Source: an uncultured bacterium (GTDB lineage Bacteria; Patescibacteriota; Gracilibacteria; Absconditabacterales; Absconditicoccaceae). Taken from it: a stretch of 64,000 nucleotides of DNA. The first letter of the stretch is position 1; each line of letters starts with the position of its first letter. Shown here piece by piece: positions 39,781 through 51,317 of the stretch. The notes beneath the pieces are model-generated. The model was not told the DNA's origin. It saw only the letters and a list, made by a program, of their open reading frames with translations, and did no database searches. The position numbers and the translations under genes were made by a program. The stretch spans positions 1-64,000 of the forward strand of contig CALMTC010000003.1 in assembly GCA_937872535.1 (NCBI GenBank). Reading direction: 5' to 3'.

Positions 39781-39977
39781 ATGTCTCTCACCTATTACAC
39801 CTCGCAACTCCGACTTCTCAGCTCGATATAACGAACTTGTAGAACAGTCTTTTGATTAGTTCAAAATTCCGCAGTTCGCGGATGTATGGTTATCAAACCG
39901 TACTGATATGCTATCCGAGAAAATATGCAAAAATTTCTCGATCAGTCATTTAAAGTGACAAATCACCGACAGAATGA
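39781..39977 (+). pseudogene. proS 5' fragment (duplication relic)
   Basis: About 190 bases align with the start of the intact proS at 42793, beginning TCTCAGCTCGATATAA and running to AAATTTCTCGATCAG and just beyond. Frameshifts and stop codons prevent translation. Alignment ends near 39977, where unrelated sequence starts. It represents a second copy of the 5' end of prolyl-tRNA synthetase. Confidence 0.85.
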
Positions 39978-40203
39978 TGAGTAACGAAAGAAACGCTTTC
40001 ATCAATCCCATTAAATGTATCATGAGACCTCATAGAGTTTTGCTGAGCATCTGTGAAAATAAAATCAAAACAACCTTGAGAAAATAACGAAACAACAATC
40101 AGAAAATCACTATTCACAGGAAAATATAATGAAAATGAGTGTAAAATACTCACGAGAAAGCAATGAAATATGGAAATTTCTGTAATTTCAAATCAAAAAG
40201 CAA

Positions 40204-40742
40204 TTGAACTATGAGATCAAAAAAAGCAAACGTGCAAAAAACGTGAGCATCAAAATAGAACCATGATTGCTAACATTAATCATTCCTTTTCAAAAACTCT
40301 CGAAGAGTGAATGGCTTTTTTGCATAAAAAAGCAAAACGAATCCTCAAATATTTTCATATCCTGCAAAAACCAAGAGTCGCAAAAGTCAGAAAACCAAGA
40401 AAAAATACTGCAGAAGAAAAAATTTACAAAGCAGAAGCGGAAAAATACTTCGCCGAAAACTGTCCGATCCGAGCAAAAAAAATGGGTGTGTCCTACAACA
40501 AAATCTTCGTCAAAGCCCACAAGTCGAGACGATGATCATGCAGCAGCCTCTGAAATTTGAACTTCAACTGCTACCTGATGAAATTCCCACCCCACATCAT
40601 CGACTATGTGATCGTCCACGAACTCGCCCATCTCACCGAAATGAACCACTCCAAAGATTTCCGAGCCCTCGTAGAAAAATTCTACCCCGACTATAAAAAA
40701 GCCAAACAGTTTCTGAGGAATAAACAGGTCGGAATAGAATAA
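40204..40742 (+). pseudogene. YgjP-type (DUF45) metallopeptidase, frameshifted in a T-run
   Basis: Two overlapping frames together spell a YgjP/DUF45 metallopeptidase. The first (from a TTG at 40204) gives YEIKKSKRAKNVSIKIEPG and LIIPFQKLSKSEW. The second gives FLHKKAKRILKYF, then KSRRGSCSSLGNLNFN and VIVHELAHLTEMNHSKDF with the HEXXH-type zinc site. The switch falls in a run of six T residues (40316-40321); one extra T would restore a single frame. It is a genuine indel mutation, an assembly error, or a slippage site. The region 39978-40203 before it shows no clear gene. Confidence 0.78.
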
Positions 40743-40783
40743 CTTTGAATTGAAAAAACAGCGGTAATTACTATTTTTATTGT

Positions 40784-41779
40784 ATGAAAAAAGAATTTCC
40801 TATCAAACTCTATAAATCACCTGATGGAGCAATCAATATAGATGTGAAAATCGAAGGTGAGACTATCTGGCTATCACAAGAACAGATAGCAACAATTTTT
40901 GGTGTAAACAGACAAGCGATCACAAAACATATCAACAATATCTTAAAAGAATGAGAACTAAACAAAAAATGAACTAGTTCCATTTTGGAACAAGTTCAAA
41001 CAGAGGGTAAGAGAAGAGTTATAAGACAAGTACAATTTTACAACCTCGATATGATAATCTCTATCTGATATCGCGTCAATTCAAAAAAAGCAACTCATTT
41101 CCGTATCCGAGCAACATCAGTTTTAAAAAATCACATCATCAAAGGTTATTCTATCAATCAAAATAGACTGCAACAGACAGGCATTTCAGACCTTCAGGCA
41201 TCATTGGAAATCGTCAAACGCGCACTCAAAAGTTGAGAACTCACCAACGATGAATCCCGTGGTCTTGCCGAACTCATGGTTACGTATATCCCTAGCTTAA
41301 TAACACTCAATCAATATGATACAGACTCTTTGCCCAAACAGTGAAAAACAAGCAAACAAAAATATATCATCGATCACAACGAAGCTCAAGAAGTCCTAGC
41401 AAAACTCAAACAAACCATGATCCAGAAATGAGAAGCAACAGACTTATTTGCTCTCTCAAGATGAGCCGGCCTTGATGCAATCTTTGGTGCAATATATCAA
41501 GGTTTCAACAAACAACAGCTCTATCCAACGGTAGAAGAAAAAGCAGCAAACTTACTCTATCTCGTTATCAAAAACCATCCATTTGCTGACGGTAATAAAA
41601 GATCAGGAGCATTTCTCTTCGTTCGATATCTATCAAAAAATTGAATCCTGACAAACAAAAACGGAATCAATAAAATCAGTGAACAAACACTGGTCGCACT
41701 CGCATTATTAGTCGCCACCAGCAACCCCAAAGAAAAAGAACTCATCATCAAACTCACCATGGCCTTATTGGAAGAATAA
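40784..41779 (+). CDS. RhuM-Fic/Doc fusion protein
   Basis: This 331-residue protein joins two modules. The N-terminal RhuM-type domain (about 1-110) has IWLSQEQIATIFGVNRQAITKHINNIL, a helix-turn-helix-like stretch, and VQFYNLDMIISIGYRVNSKKA. The C-terminal Fic/Doc domain carries the active-site motif HPFADGNKRSGA (about 265-276). Fic enzymes transfer AMP or phosphate groups to target proteins; Doc acts as a toxin on EF-Tu. Such fusions are called virulence RhuM/Fic proteins and are common on mobile DNA. No antitoxin is adjacent. It lies between the two copies of the duplicated unit. Confidence 0.92.
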
Positions 41780-41814
41780 CTATAGTTTTTTACCAACTAA
41801 ACACCCCACCTACC

Positions 41815-42732
41815 ATGAAAAAACTCCTCATAATTCTTTTAATCCTGCTTCTCATTGCCGCGGGCTATCGAGGATGGAAGACGAGTTGGACGTTTCAGCC
41901 GATGGTGTCACTAATAAACATCTTTTCTCAAACAGGGACACAAGAACTCAGCTGAGAAGCTACTTTAAGCGGCAACGAGCTTTCATCGGATGAAACAATG
42001 AGCTGATCAGCAGTTTCAAGTTGAATACTAATATCACACAATGACCTCCCAGAGAATTGCAAAGAACGAAAAACATATCAGATCAAAGAAGCTTGATTTC
42101 AATTTGAATATCCAACGTGTTGGGGCATTGTGAACGAACAAGCAATCTCTGAGAAAGATATGTGCATGAATGATACCGACATGTGAGAGGAAAGGAATTG
42201 TGAGATTTATAGCAAGATGAAGAAAAATTTCACGATATCATTTTGAAAAAGCAATCTAGAAGTGCAAACACATAATAAATTAATTAAATATGAGCAATAC
42301 CGAGCCTGAGATATCTGAGCTATGTCAGCATGATGTAAAAAGAATTGTATAAAGTTTTATAATTCATGTCCAAATGGTTCTTGTTGAGATATGGCTTTTT
42401 CGGTTCATCTTGATATGACCAAATTTATTACCAACAACTCTCAGATTATAGCATGACTGGCATTTAATGAACAAAAGCACTGCATTATTGGAGTAAAAAG
42501 CTGAACACAGGAAGAAGATCAAACAATAAAATTTTGTAACTATAAACCATTCATATATTACAATGATCGAGTACTACAAAATCCATGAAAAGAAGAGCAG
42601 CGATCCAAAATGGCAGAAGAGAAAATCAATGACGTTAATGCAAAACGAGAAAATAACGACTTCTGACCAGAATGAAAACAAAGTATTGCTATGCTTAAAA
42701 AATTCTATGACAGCATTCAAGAAATTAAATAA
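41815..42732 (+). CDS. Exported protein, paralogue 2 of a duplicated unit
   Basis: This 305-residue protein begins MKKLLIILLILLLIAAGYRG and SWTFQPM, matching the first paralogue at 38720, then diverges. The mature part has several cysteines (ENCKERKTYQ, YPTCWGIV, DMCMND, SAGCKKNCIKF, SCPNGSCGD), which suggests disulfide-bonded export. No family is recognised. It directly precedes intact proS. Confidence 0.6.
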
Positions 42733-42742
42733 TTTAAACCAT

Positions 42743-42788
42743 ATCTCTCATTTTTTATCTCTCATTTTTTATCTCTCATCTCCTATCT
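42743..42788. repeat. 14-bp tandem repeat before proS
   Basis: ATCTCTCATTTTTT is repeated twice exactly, then once with changes (ATCTCTCATCTCCT) and a partial fourth copy. The array ends five bases before the proS ATG, so copy number could affect translation. Confidence 0.85.
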
Positions 42789-42792
42789 AACA

Positions 42793-44352
<1,560 letters not shown>

Positions 44353-44376
44353 AAATTTTATTATTTAAAAAACAAC

Positions 44377-44718
44377 ATGCTTCATTCAAAAATAAGACAA
44401 AAAATTACTAAGAATCAAACTCATTTCATGCCACAGTAGAGAATGAATCTAAAGAACTGAAAAGAAATAGAAGAACATTTAAAGAACAAAGAGATACAAG
44501 AAATCATTAATGACAAAGAATTGTTAGAATTTTATAGCTTTGATGATATTCATAGCGAAAAGCATGAGAATTTGCTTCGAAAAAATTTCTCAAAATATAA
44601 AGAAATCTTAAAATTCTGTATAAAAAGATCAAAGAGAAAAAGGAATGTGCAAATTACGCACATCTTTTTTTTAATTAACTTGATTTCACATAATAAATTT
44701 AATATAAATTCATTATAA
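44377..44718 (+). pseudogene. Uncertain reading frame, possibly a broken gene
   Basis: An ATG at 44377 opens a frame cut by a TAG at 44437; the same frame resumes at an ATG at 44443 and runs 91 codons. The translation is helical and lysine-rich (GKEIEEHLKNKEIQEIINDKELLEFY). Its last third crosses a strong terminator hairpin (44645-44672), so the end is suspect. It may be a degraded gene or chance coding. Confidence 0.25.
44645..44672 (+). terminator. Intrinsic terminator
   Basis: ATGTGC (44645-44650) pairs with GCACAT (44658-44663), followed by C and eight T residues. It closes the proS transcription unit before the toxin-antitoxin promoter. Confidence 0.85.
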
Positions 44719-44727
44719 ATTTATATT
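44680..44727 (+). promoter_or_regulatory. Toxin-antitoxin promoter with operator palindrome
   Basis: TTGATT (44680-44685) and TATAAA (44703-44708) are spaced by 17 bases. A perfect inverted repeat, AATATAAATT (44701-44710) and AATTTATATT (44718-44727), overlaps the -10 box. This is the layout expected for autorepression by a Phd-type antitoxin. Confidence 0.7.
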
Positions 44728-44738
44728 CTCTATAAAAA

Positions 44739-45005
44739 ATGTTGACGACATCAAGTATAATTGGAATAAGTGAACTAAGAACACAAACTACAAGCGTATT
44801 GAAAAAACTGAAAAAACAATGATCACTTATTGCAGTAAGTAACAATAAGCCTATTTTTGTTGTAGTTTCACCAGAAAAGTGGGACGAAATTTCAGATGAA
44901 ACAGTAGAATTTGCACCATTACCAAAAAGTGAAATTACAAAAGAAATGCTTGAAAAAATAGCAAAAACAAAACAAAAAAACAAGAAAGATTTTACGAATC
45001 TTTAA
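44739..45005 (+). CDS. Phd/YefM-type antitoxin
   Basis: This 88-residue protein has the Phd/YefM N-terminal fold: GISELRTQTTSVLKKLKK, then SLIAVSNNKPIFVVVSPEKWDEI, a DNA-binding dimer domain. The lysine-rich C-terminal tail is the part that usually wraps the toxin. The toxin gene starts 10 bases downstream. It should neutralise that toxin and repress the operon through the palindrome upstream. Confidence 0.85.
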
Positions 45006-45015
45006 AGTGAAAAGC

Positions 45016-45264
45016 ATGAAAATACCACTACAAATTATAGAAGACGATGAAGTAGAATCTTATATCATAAAAAGAAATCTTTCTAAGCAATATACAAAAT
45101 CTAAACAACTGATTCTTTCATGAGACATTTGATGAACAAAATTTTGAATTAAAGAACCTAAACAACTAAATATTCGATATTTTAGAATCAACAAACAATA
45201 TAGAGCAATAGGATACTGGGAAAATCAAACCTTCATAGTTTCTTACATTGACGATCACCAGTAA
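45016..45264 (+). CDS. RelE/ParE-superfamily toxin
   Basis: This 82-residue protein follows the antitoxin by 10 bases. The pattern QLNIRYFRINKQYRAIGYW and FIVSYIDDHQ is the C-terminal half of the RelE/ParE fold, with arginines in the place of catalytic or structural residues. RelE types cut mRNA on the ribosome; ParE types poison gyrase. The sequence cannot separate the two, although the RINKQYRAI strand is more RelE/YoeB-like. Confidence 0.8.
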
Positions 45265-45351
45265 ATTTAAAAATTCAATTACATAAAAAATCATTGCTTT
45301 TCTATACAAAAAACATACTCTAGACATACTTTAGATATATTTTTCTATACA

Positions 45352-45582
45352 ATGACTACAACAATGATTTCGATAAAAACAAAGCCTGAAATCAAAAAAA
45401 AGGCGATGAAATATTTTGAGGAAAATCTTTGAATCAGCTTATCAGCTTGAATCAACATTTTTTTGCACCATATAGCACAAGGAAAAAAGATGGATTTCTC
45501 ACTTTCAGATGAAAACAATAACTGGATTGAAGCAAACGAACCAGCAGAAAAAGTTGTTGATTTTTTGAAAAAAATTAAATAG
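45352..45582 (+). CDS. RelB/DinJ-family antitoxin, orphan
   Basis: This 76-residue protein matches RelB/DinJ ribbon-helix-helix antitoxins: MISIKTKPEIKKKAMKYFEENLGISLSAGINIFLHHI, then a short acidic tail. Such proteins pair with YafQ/RelE toxins. No toxin gene follows in the next 240 bases, so it is an orphan unless it crosstalks with the toxin 88 bases upstream. Confidence 0.8.
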
Positions 45583-45824
45583 TTGATAATGAGACTAAAT
45601 TAATTGATTTTCACAAGGAATTACAAATTTTTTGGATCAATTATAATTACCGTGTCCAAAGAAATAAATATTTCAATGATATTTTTCAGGTAAAAATCAA
45701 TTGAAGTATATAATAAAATTAAGTTATAAAAGGAAAAAACAGAATAGTCAGTTTGGTCATAATGCTACTGAGTAGAGAAAAAAAACTTTAAACATATTAA
45801 AATTTTATTTTCTATTTTTTGAAT
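45583..45824. other. Gene-free spacer
   Basis: I see no gene, structured RNA or repeat in these 242 bases. The toxin partner expected after a DinJ-like antitoxin is absent here. Confidence 0.6.
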
Positions 45825-46793
45825 ATGAATATTCCATGAAGTAACAATATAGAAATAGAAAAAAAATACATAGATTTATTTTCATCAGCAAAATTACTTT
45901 CTGAAGAAAAACTAAAAAACATGAAAGAGAATTTAGAATGAGAACATATATTTACTTTTTCATTTAGAAATAAAGAATATTCTATTTGATATGTAAACTG
46001 AAAACCATTTATTTCTGTTGAAATTTCTGCAGAATTACGATCAGATTTATCTGAAGTTGAAAAAAATAAATTTCAAAAAAACGAGAAAAAATGGTATTTT
46101 CAAAATTTTTGAGAATTACCTTTAAAAGAAGAAAGTGAAATTCAAGAAGAATACATCGTTTCAGATTCAAGAAGAATTTTTCCAGAAAATCAACTTTGAA
46201 TAAAGCAATTAAGAGAATTATCTTTAAACGAATGCGTTACTTTAATTAAAAACAAAAAAATACTACTTTACACTTGAGCTTGAATTTCAATTGCTTCAGG
46301 AATTCACGATATGAAAACTTTAAAACAAAAATTATGAATAAATATAAACGAGGATAATTTTTTAAGAACTTTTGCATGAGACCCAGAAAAAGCTTTTGAA
46401 CCTTGGCAACATTTTATTTACACTTCCAAATATAATTCACCAACTAAAGCCCATTATGCTCTAAAAGAGATATCGAAAAAACTTTGATGCCAAATTTTCA
46501 CTGAAAATAGTGATTTTTTACAAAAAAACACATGAATAGAAGATCTACCAATTTCTTGACCATGGATAAGAAAAAATATTTCACCAGAACAGATAAAAAA
46601 AATAGATTATATTCTTACATTTTGATTAAGTTTTGATGATAGATGATTTTTATATTGGTATAAAAAAATCAATCCAAATTGAAAAATCATTGCATTCAAC
46701 TTATCAAAACCAAGTTATTTATGAAAAGAGGATTTTTTATTAAAATGAGATATCCAAGAAACGATTGTCAAATTAAATTATAAAATTCTTTAA
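45825..46793 (+). CDS. Sirtuin-like (SIR2-fold) protein with altered active site
   Basis: This 322-residue protein has an unknown N-terminal region (about 1-140) followed by a SIR2 fold: LLYTGAGISIASGIHD (NAD+ loop, about 150), AHYALKEISKK, FTENSDFLQKNTG (in place of TQNiDxLHxxAG), LTFGLSFDD, and a closing KGDIQETI. The catalytic histidine expected in the family's (E)LHG motif is missing. SIR2 folds lacking deacetylase residues often act as NADases in anti-phage defence, which is one possible role in this accessory island. No standard defence partner is next to it, so this is inference. About 22 glycines are TGA codons. Confidence 0.72.
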
Positions 46794-47012
46794 ACAATTT
46801 ATTCACTTGCACATTAACCTTTTTGGAAAAAATTGTCATTCCTTATGAAGGAAGCAAAAACCGACGAAGAGTCAGAGTTTGAGAACTCAGAATCCTTTTC
46901 GAAAAACTTTCAGATTGAAAAATCATTATTCGTAAAATTTGATCAAGATGAGATATTTACAAGTAAAAAAACAACATGTTCCATGGATAATGCGAGTGAT
47001 GAAAAAAACAAT

Positions 47013-47036
47013 AAAAAAACCTTGGAAACTCCAAGG
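47013..47036 (-). terminator. Terminator of the 182-residue protein gene
   Basis: On the minus strand CCTTGGA (47036-47030) pairs with TCCAAGG (47026-47020) followed by seven T residues, four bases after the TAA stop. Confidence 0.85.
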
Positions 47037-47039
47037 GTT

Positions 47040-47588
47040 TTAGATCTTTTGAAAGCTAACTCCCAAGTCGGAAATAGCTTTTTTTTGAATACTAACATGT
47101 AATTTAATGAATCTACCTACCTGGTCTTCATTAACCAAATGCCAAACAAATAGTTTTTCTAATTGTTCTCTTCTCTCCAGCCAAACAGCTACTGAACTAG
47201 TAAAAAGCCCAAGCTCATTACCAAGAAAAATGTTATAAATAGTAGCTCTCTCACCGGGAATACTTCTGTTTATCACTTTTTTATGTTCACCAGATGAGGT
47301 GATTGATTCACAAAAAGCATTCAAAGCTCTCATTTCCTTTTTTAATCCGGCTTTCTTAAACAAAATAGATAGTTCAATAAGTTCAGATACTCTCTGGCTC
47401 CACGGAGATCGTAGATTAAAAAACTCAACAACAGCAAGCACATAATTAGAAATATTCTCAAACTTTTGTAATGCCTGAGCATACGCCCTCAATTCGGGCA
47501 AAATGCCTCTAAGTACTCGCTTTGCAACCAGCTTTGGAACCAGTTTTATAGCTAATTTAGAAAGCATTTTTTTTATACTATTAATCAT
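47040..47588 (-). CDS. Uncharacterised helical protein
   Basis: This 182-residue protein is predicted mostly helical, with a strongly basic N-terminus (KKMLSKLAIKLVPKLVAKRVLRG) that is amphipathic and could bind membranes, and a central SPWSQRVSELIELSILFKKAGL segment. It uses ordinary glycine codons only, with no TGA in frame. That differs from most neighbours and may hint at an unusual composition or origin. I do not recognise a family. Confidence 0.6.
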   Translation of the reverse strand: MINSIKKMLSKLAIKLVPKLVAKRVLRGILPELRAYAQALQKFENISNYVLAVVEFFNLRSPWSQRVSELIELSILFKKAGLKKEMRALNAFCESITSSGEHKKVINRSIPGERATIYNIFLGNELGLFTSSVAVWLERREQLEKLFVWHLVNEDQVGRFIKLHVSIQKKAISDLGVSFQKI

Positions 47589-47730
47589 TTTTTTATTTTT
47601 TTGTCCTTAGTGACAAACAGTTCATAAATTTTTTTCAAAAAAAGTCAATAAAAATTAAGTTTGCTATCACACTCATAATAAATAATCTTAAAGATGTACT
47701 CAAATAAAATTTATTTTTTCAAAAAACACC

Positions 47731-48249
47731 ATGAAAAATAATATTCTGATAATCATTGCAATTGTCCTTATCTTAATAGGTGGAGGAGTTTTTTATAAGT
47801 TGTGAGAAAACCAGAAAAATAACTGAGAAGGAGAAACGACACAATCAGGAGAACAAAGCACTATAGCAGCTCCAGAGTGAAAAAAACTTGGTCAGTATCG
47901 AAGATTAGAAAGTAATTTATATACAGTAAACAAAAAAGACAGCGAGAATTATGAGATCTGTATAACCTGAAAACCAGATGTTTGTATTAGTTTATTGCAG
48001 TTTGGTTGACCGTTCGAGTTATACTATAGCACGATAGTTCCAGCAGAAGAAAAACAGCCTGAACAAAGCATCAATTCTACTATCCAGTGAAAAAAAGAGC
48101 GAAAATGCGTCCCTCACATAGAAACTGAAATCTGTTTCAATGAAAATACAAATTGAACACTAATCATGGTAGTGAGCGACCTGAGAGGAGAGTGATTCTT
48201 TTGATGAGAATATGATCCCAAAGATATCTTAAGAAATATAGATTTCTAA
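47731..48249 (+). CDS. Exported or anchored protein
   Basis: This 172-residue protein begins with MKNNILIIIAIVLILIGGGVFYKL, a membrane anchor, then a low-complexity linker rich in G, E, T and Q, and a small C-terminal domain with cysteines (YEICITGKPDVCISLL and ERKCVPHIETEICFN). It resembles other anchored, disulfide-rich proteins of the window. The family is unknown. A bidirectional terminator follows. Confidence 0.55.
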
Positions 48250-48252
48250 TCA

Positions 48253-48277
48253 AAAAAACTCCCTTCAGGGAGTTTTT
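48253..48277. terminator. Bidirectional terminator between convergent genes
   Basis: AAAAACTCCC and GGGAGTTTTTTT form a stem around TTCA, with T-runs on both strands. Confidence 0.9.
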
Positions 48278-48296
48278 TTATTTTTTTAAAGCCATT

Positions 48297-48572
48297 CTAG
48301 CAACCACAGCTTCCACCACAGCAAGAATCTCAGTCTTTACTGTTTTTACATTCACCATCTTCACAATCGCATTCTCCACAGCCATCCTCACCATGAGAAT
48401 GACCATGATTAGCCTCACCTTCCACCAAACTATCAATAAAACCATCCAGAAGGATAGAAAGAACATCTTCATCTTTTTCAATAGGCTTTCCAACCATATC
48501 AGAAAAAATAGTCTTTATTTTCTGGAAAGATTCATATAATTCAGGAGAAAGTTCTATAGTTTTGTTAGTCAT
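48297..48572 (-). CDS. Small protein with His/Cys-rich metal-binding-like tail
   Basis: This 91-residue protein has an ordinary helical N-terminal half (LSPELYESFQKIKTIFSD) and then a tail with alternating histidine and cysteine: NHGHSHGEDGCGECDCEDGEC followed by CCGGSCGC. Ten cysteines and three histidines in 37 residues suggest metal binding, as in metallothioneins or HypA/SlyD-like tails. No known family is matched. The gene ends in TAG and one of its tail glycines is a TGA codon. The start at 48572 gives MTNKTIELS; a longer form starting upstream is possible. Confidence 0.62.
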
Positions 48573-48730
48573 AAGTAATGAAAAAATCAGAGATAAAACT
48601 AGAGAAAAGAGTAGTTTTGTGGAGAAGAAATGCAAGTCAAGATACAAAAAAGTAAATCACTTGAAATCCCAAGTAATTTAACCATAATTCTTAAAAGAAA
48701 AGGTAGAAAATATTTAGTAGAAAAGCCATA

Positions 48731-51289
48731 ATGAACAAAAAAACAATTATCACACAAGACTATAAAGATACAATCATATTTGCAAATCAGATAGCAGTTA
48801 CTTTAGGGAAAAAATCCCTTTCTGCTGAGATATTACTATTAGCTAGCTACCTATTTACTCAGCAATATGAAGGTTTTCATATTTTTCGAAAAATGTTAGG
48901 TATTACAAAAAATGAAATCATAGATACTTATATCAAAAAAAATATTAATTTTCCTGAAAACTATAAAGAAAAAACCAAAGAAAAACCATTACAAAAAAAA
49001 TTAGAAAATGAGGTTTCGCCAGAAAAAAGAGATTTTTTTTATATCATCAATAGATCAGTAGAGCATCTATCAGGAGATCTAAAAAAACACCTTATAGCAA
49101 ATAATATAGATGTCAACTCATTGCAAACCAAATCGAGAATTTTGACCACTAATCAAGCTATCAAACAAATGGGGATAGTTGCATTTATTAGTTTAATTTC
49201 TAAACTCATCAAAGCAATGAATTTAGATCCTAATAGCATCTCAATGGCACACTTTGAACCAAAAGAACATATAGACCAATTACTTAATTCTCTCGACCAT
49301 GACATAGCCGACAAGGGAGATGAAAATAATGAAAATACAAGCAATGTAACCACTTCGCAAAACAACAAAGATGAAAAAAAACTTACCATAGAATATTTTG
49401 GAACAGATCTTACCAAAGAAACTAAAGACGGAGTGATCGACCCGGTTATCTGAAGAGATAAAGAAATCGAGCAAGTAATCTTCACACTTTTGAGAAAAAC
49501 AAAAAATAACCCACTGCTTATCGGAGAAGCTGGAGTCTGAAAAACAGCCATTGTAGAAGGATTAGCAAAAAAAATCCTTTTAGGTGAAGTTCCAGAAAAA
49601 TTAAAAAATAAAAAAATTTTTATGCTGGATATGGGTTCACTGGTTGCTGGTACCAAATATAGAGGAGAATTTGAAGCGAGATTAAAATCTATCTTGGAAG
49701 AAGCAGCAGATATTACAAATAATATCATTCTTTTCATAGACGAGCTTCACACCATTGTAGGATCTGGAAACTCAGAAGGAAGTTCAGATGCTGCCAATAT
49801 GCTCAAACCACTGCTTGCAAGAGGAAAAATAAAACTCATAGGAGCGACCACTTTTGATGAGTATCAAAAATACATCGAAAAAGATGCAGCTCTCAAGAGA
49901 AGATTCCAAGAAATAACAGTAAACGAGCCATCTACAAACGACACAATCAGCATTCTAAAATGACTGAGACAAAATTTCGAAGATCACCACGGAGTTTCAA
50001 TAAGCGATGAAAGTATTGAAAATGCAGTAACACTATCAAAAAGATATATTCTCAATAAACAACTTCCTGATAAAGCAATCGATATTATAGATGAAGCTGC
50101 TGCGAGAAAATCAACAATCAATGAAAAACTCGAAAATGATGAAGATTACCAAAAATACGAAGCAGACCTTGAGGTAATTCATGTAAAACTTGAAAAAGCT
50201 ATCGAAAAACAAGATTACTTCTGAGCTGCTGAACTCAAAGAAGAGGAAGAAAATATTAAGAAATTGATGAAAACAGTGAGAAATAAAAAAAATCTACCAG
50301 CTCACCTCAGACCAGAAATCAATAAAAATGATATAGGAATAGTACTTGCTGACAAAATCTGAATCCCAGCCACCATGGTCACCGAGACTGAAATTGCAAG
50401 ATTAAAAAGACTAGAAAGTGATCTTTCTCATAAAATTCATGGACAAAAAGAAGCTGTAGATGCTGTAGTAAAATCCATAAAAAGAAATAGACTTTCTATT
50501 ATTTCTAGAAACAAACCAATTGCATCATTTCTTTTTCTCGGCCCATCAGGAGTTGGTAAAACTTACCTAGCAAAAACCATTGCCAAAGAATATTTTGGTG
50601 ATGAAAAAGCTCTGATCAGAGTCGATATGTCAGAATTTATGGAAAAATATTCAGTTTCCAAACTCATCGGATCTGCTCCTGGGTATGTTGGATATGAAGA
50701 GGGTGGCATCCTTACTGAATCAGTAAGAAGAAAACCTTATTCAGTCGTTCTTTTTGACGAAATCGAAAAAGCATCAAAAGATGTACTGAATATTCTTCTT
50801 CAAATCTTAGACGAAGGACACCTCAAAGACAGTAAAGGAAGACGAGTTGATTTCAAAAGTACAATCCTTATATTGACCTCAAATCTTGGCTCAGAAGAAT
50901 TTGCAAAAAAAATAAGTAAAATCTGATTCGAGACACATGACAAATCAACAAGCGATCAAAAAAGTTTTGAGACAACCAAGACTAAAGTAATGGAGCATGT
51001 AAAGAATTTCATGAGTCCAGAACTCTTAAACAGACTCGACCACAATATCATCTTCAAACCTCTCAGCAAAGAAGTTCTCAACGAAATATTCCAACAAAAA
51101 CTCAGTGAATTTGAAAAAGCTCGAAAAATAAAAGAAGAAATTAAAATACCAAACTTCTCAGCCAAAAAAAGAGAAGAAATTATCGACAAAATATACGACC
51201 CACAATTCTGAGCAAGACCTATTGAAAGATATATCTATGATGAAGTCGAACCTAAAATCATAGAACAAATCATGAAAAATTCAGACTAA
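48731..51289 (+). CDS. clpC: AAA+ protease ATPase ClpC
   Basis: This 852-residue unfoldase has a degenerate N domain (1-230), then two AAA+ modules. The first has Walker A GEAGVGKT (about 265), [12 protein letters not shown] and RRFQEI. Between them lies a short UVR-like coiled stretch ([22 protein letters not shown]) rather than the long ClpB middle domain. The second has Walker A GPSGVGKT (604-611) and [10 protein letters not shown]. An IGF tripeptide at 731-733 sits where ClpC/ClpA carry the loop that docks on ClpP; its glycine is a TGA codon. These features favour ClpC over ClpB. clpP is not in the window. Confidence 0.9.
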
Positions 51290-51317
51290 ATCTTTTAAAA
51301 TACAATCCAAAGATCTC

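Noticed and set aside
39950-40153. Minus-strand frame after the proS relic
   Set aside because: It spans the breakpoint between the proS fragment and unrelated DNA, so an intact gene is unlikely. A plus-strand frame is also open here, which reflects loss of TGA as a stop rather than coding.
46833-47102. 89-codon plus-strand frame, acidic and serine-rich
   Set aside because: It crosses the terminator of, and then overlaps, the minus-strand 182-residue protein gene. The composition is low complexity. It may be real but I cannot support it.
48731-51289. ClpB chaperone
   Set aside because: The long ClpB middle domain is missing, a short UVR-like stretch is present and an IGF loop sits where ClpP-binding loops lie, so ClpC is favoured.
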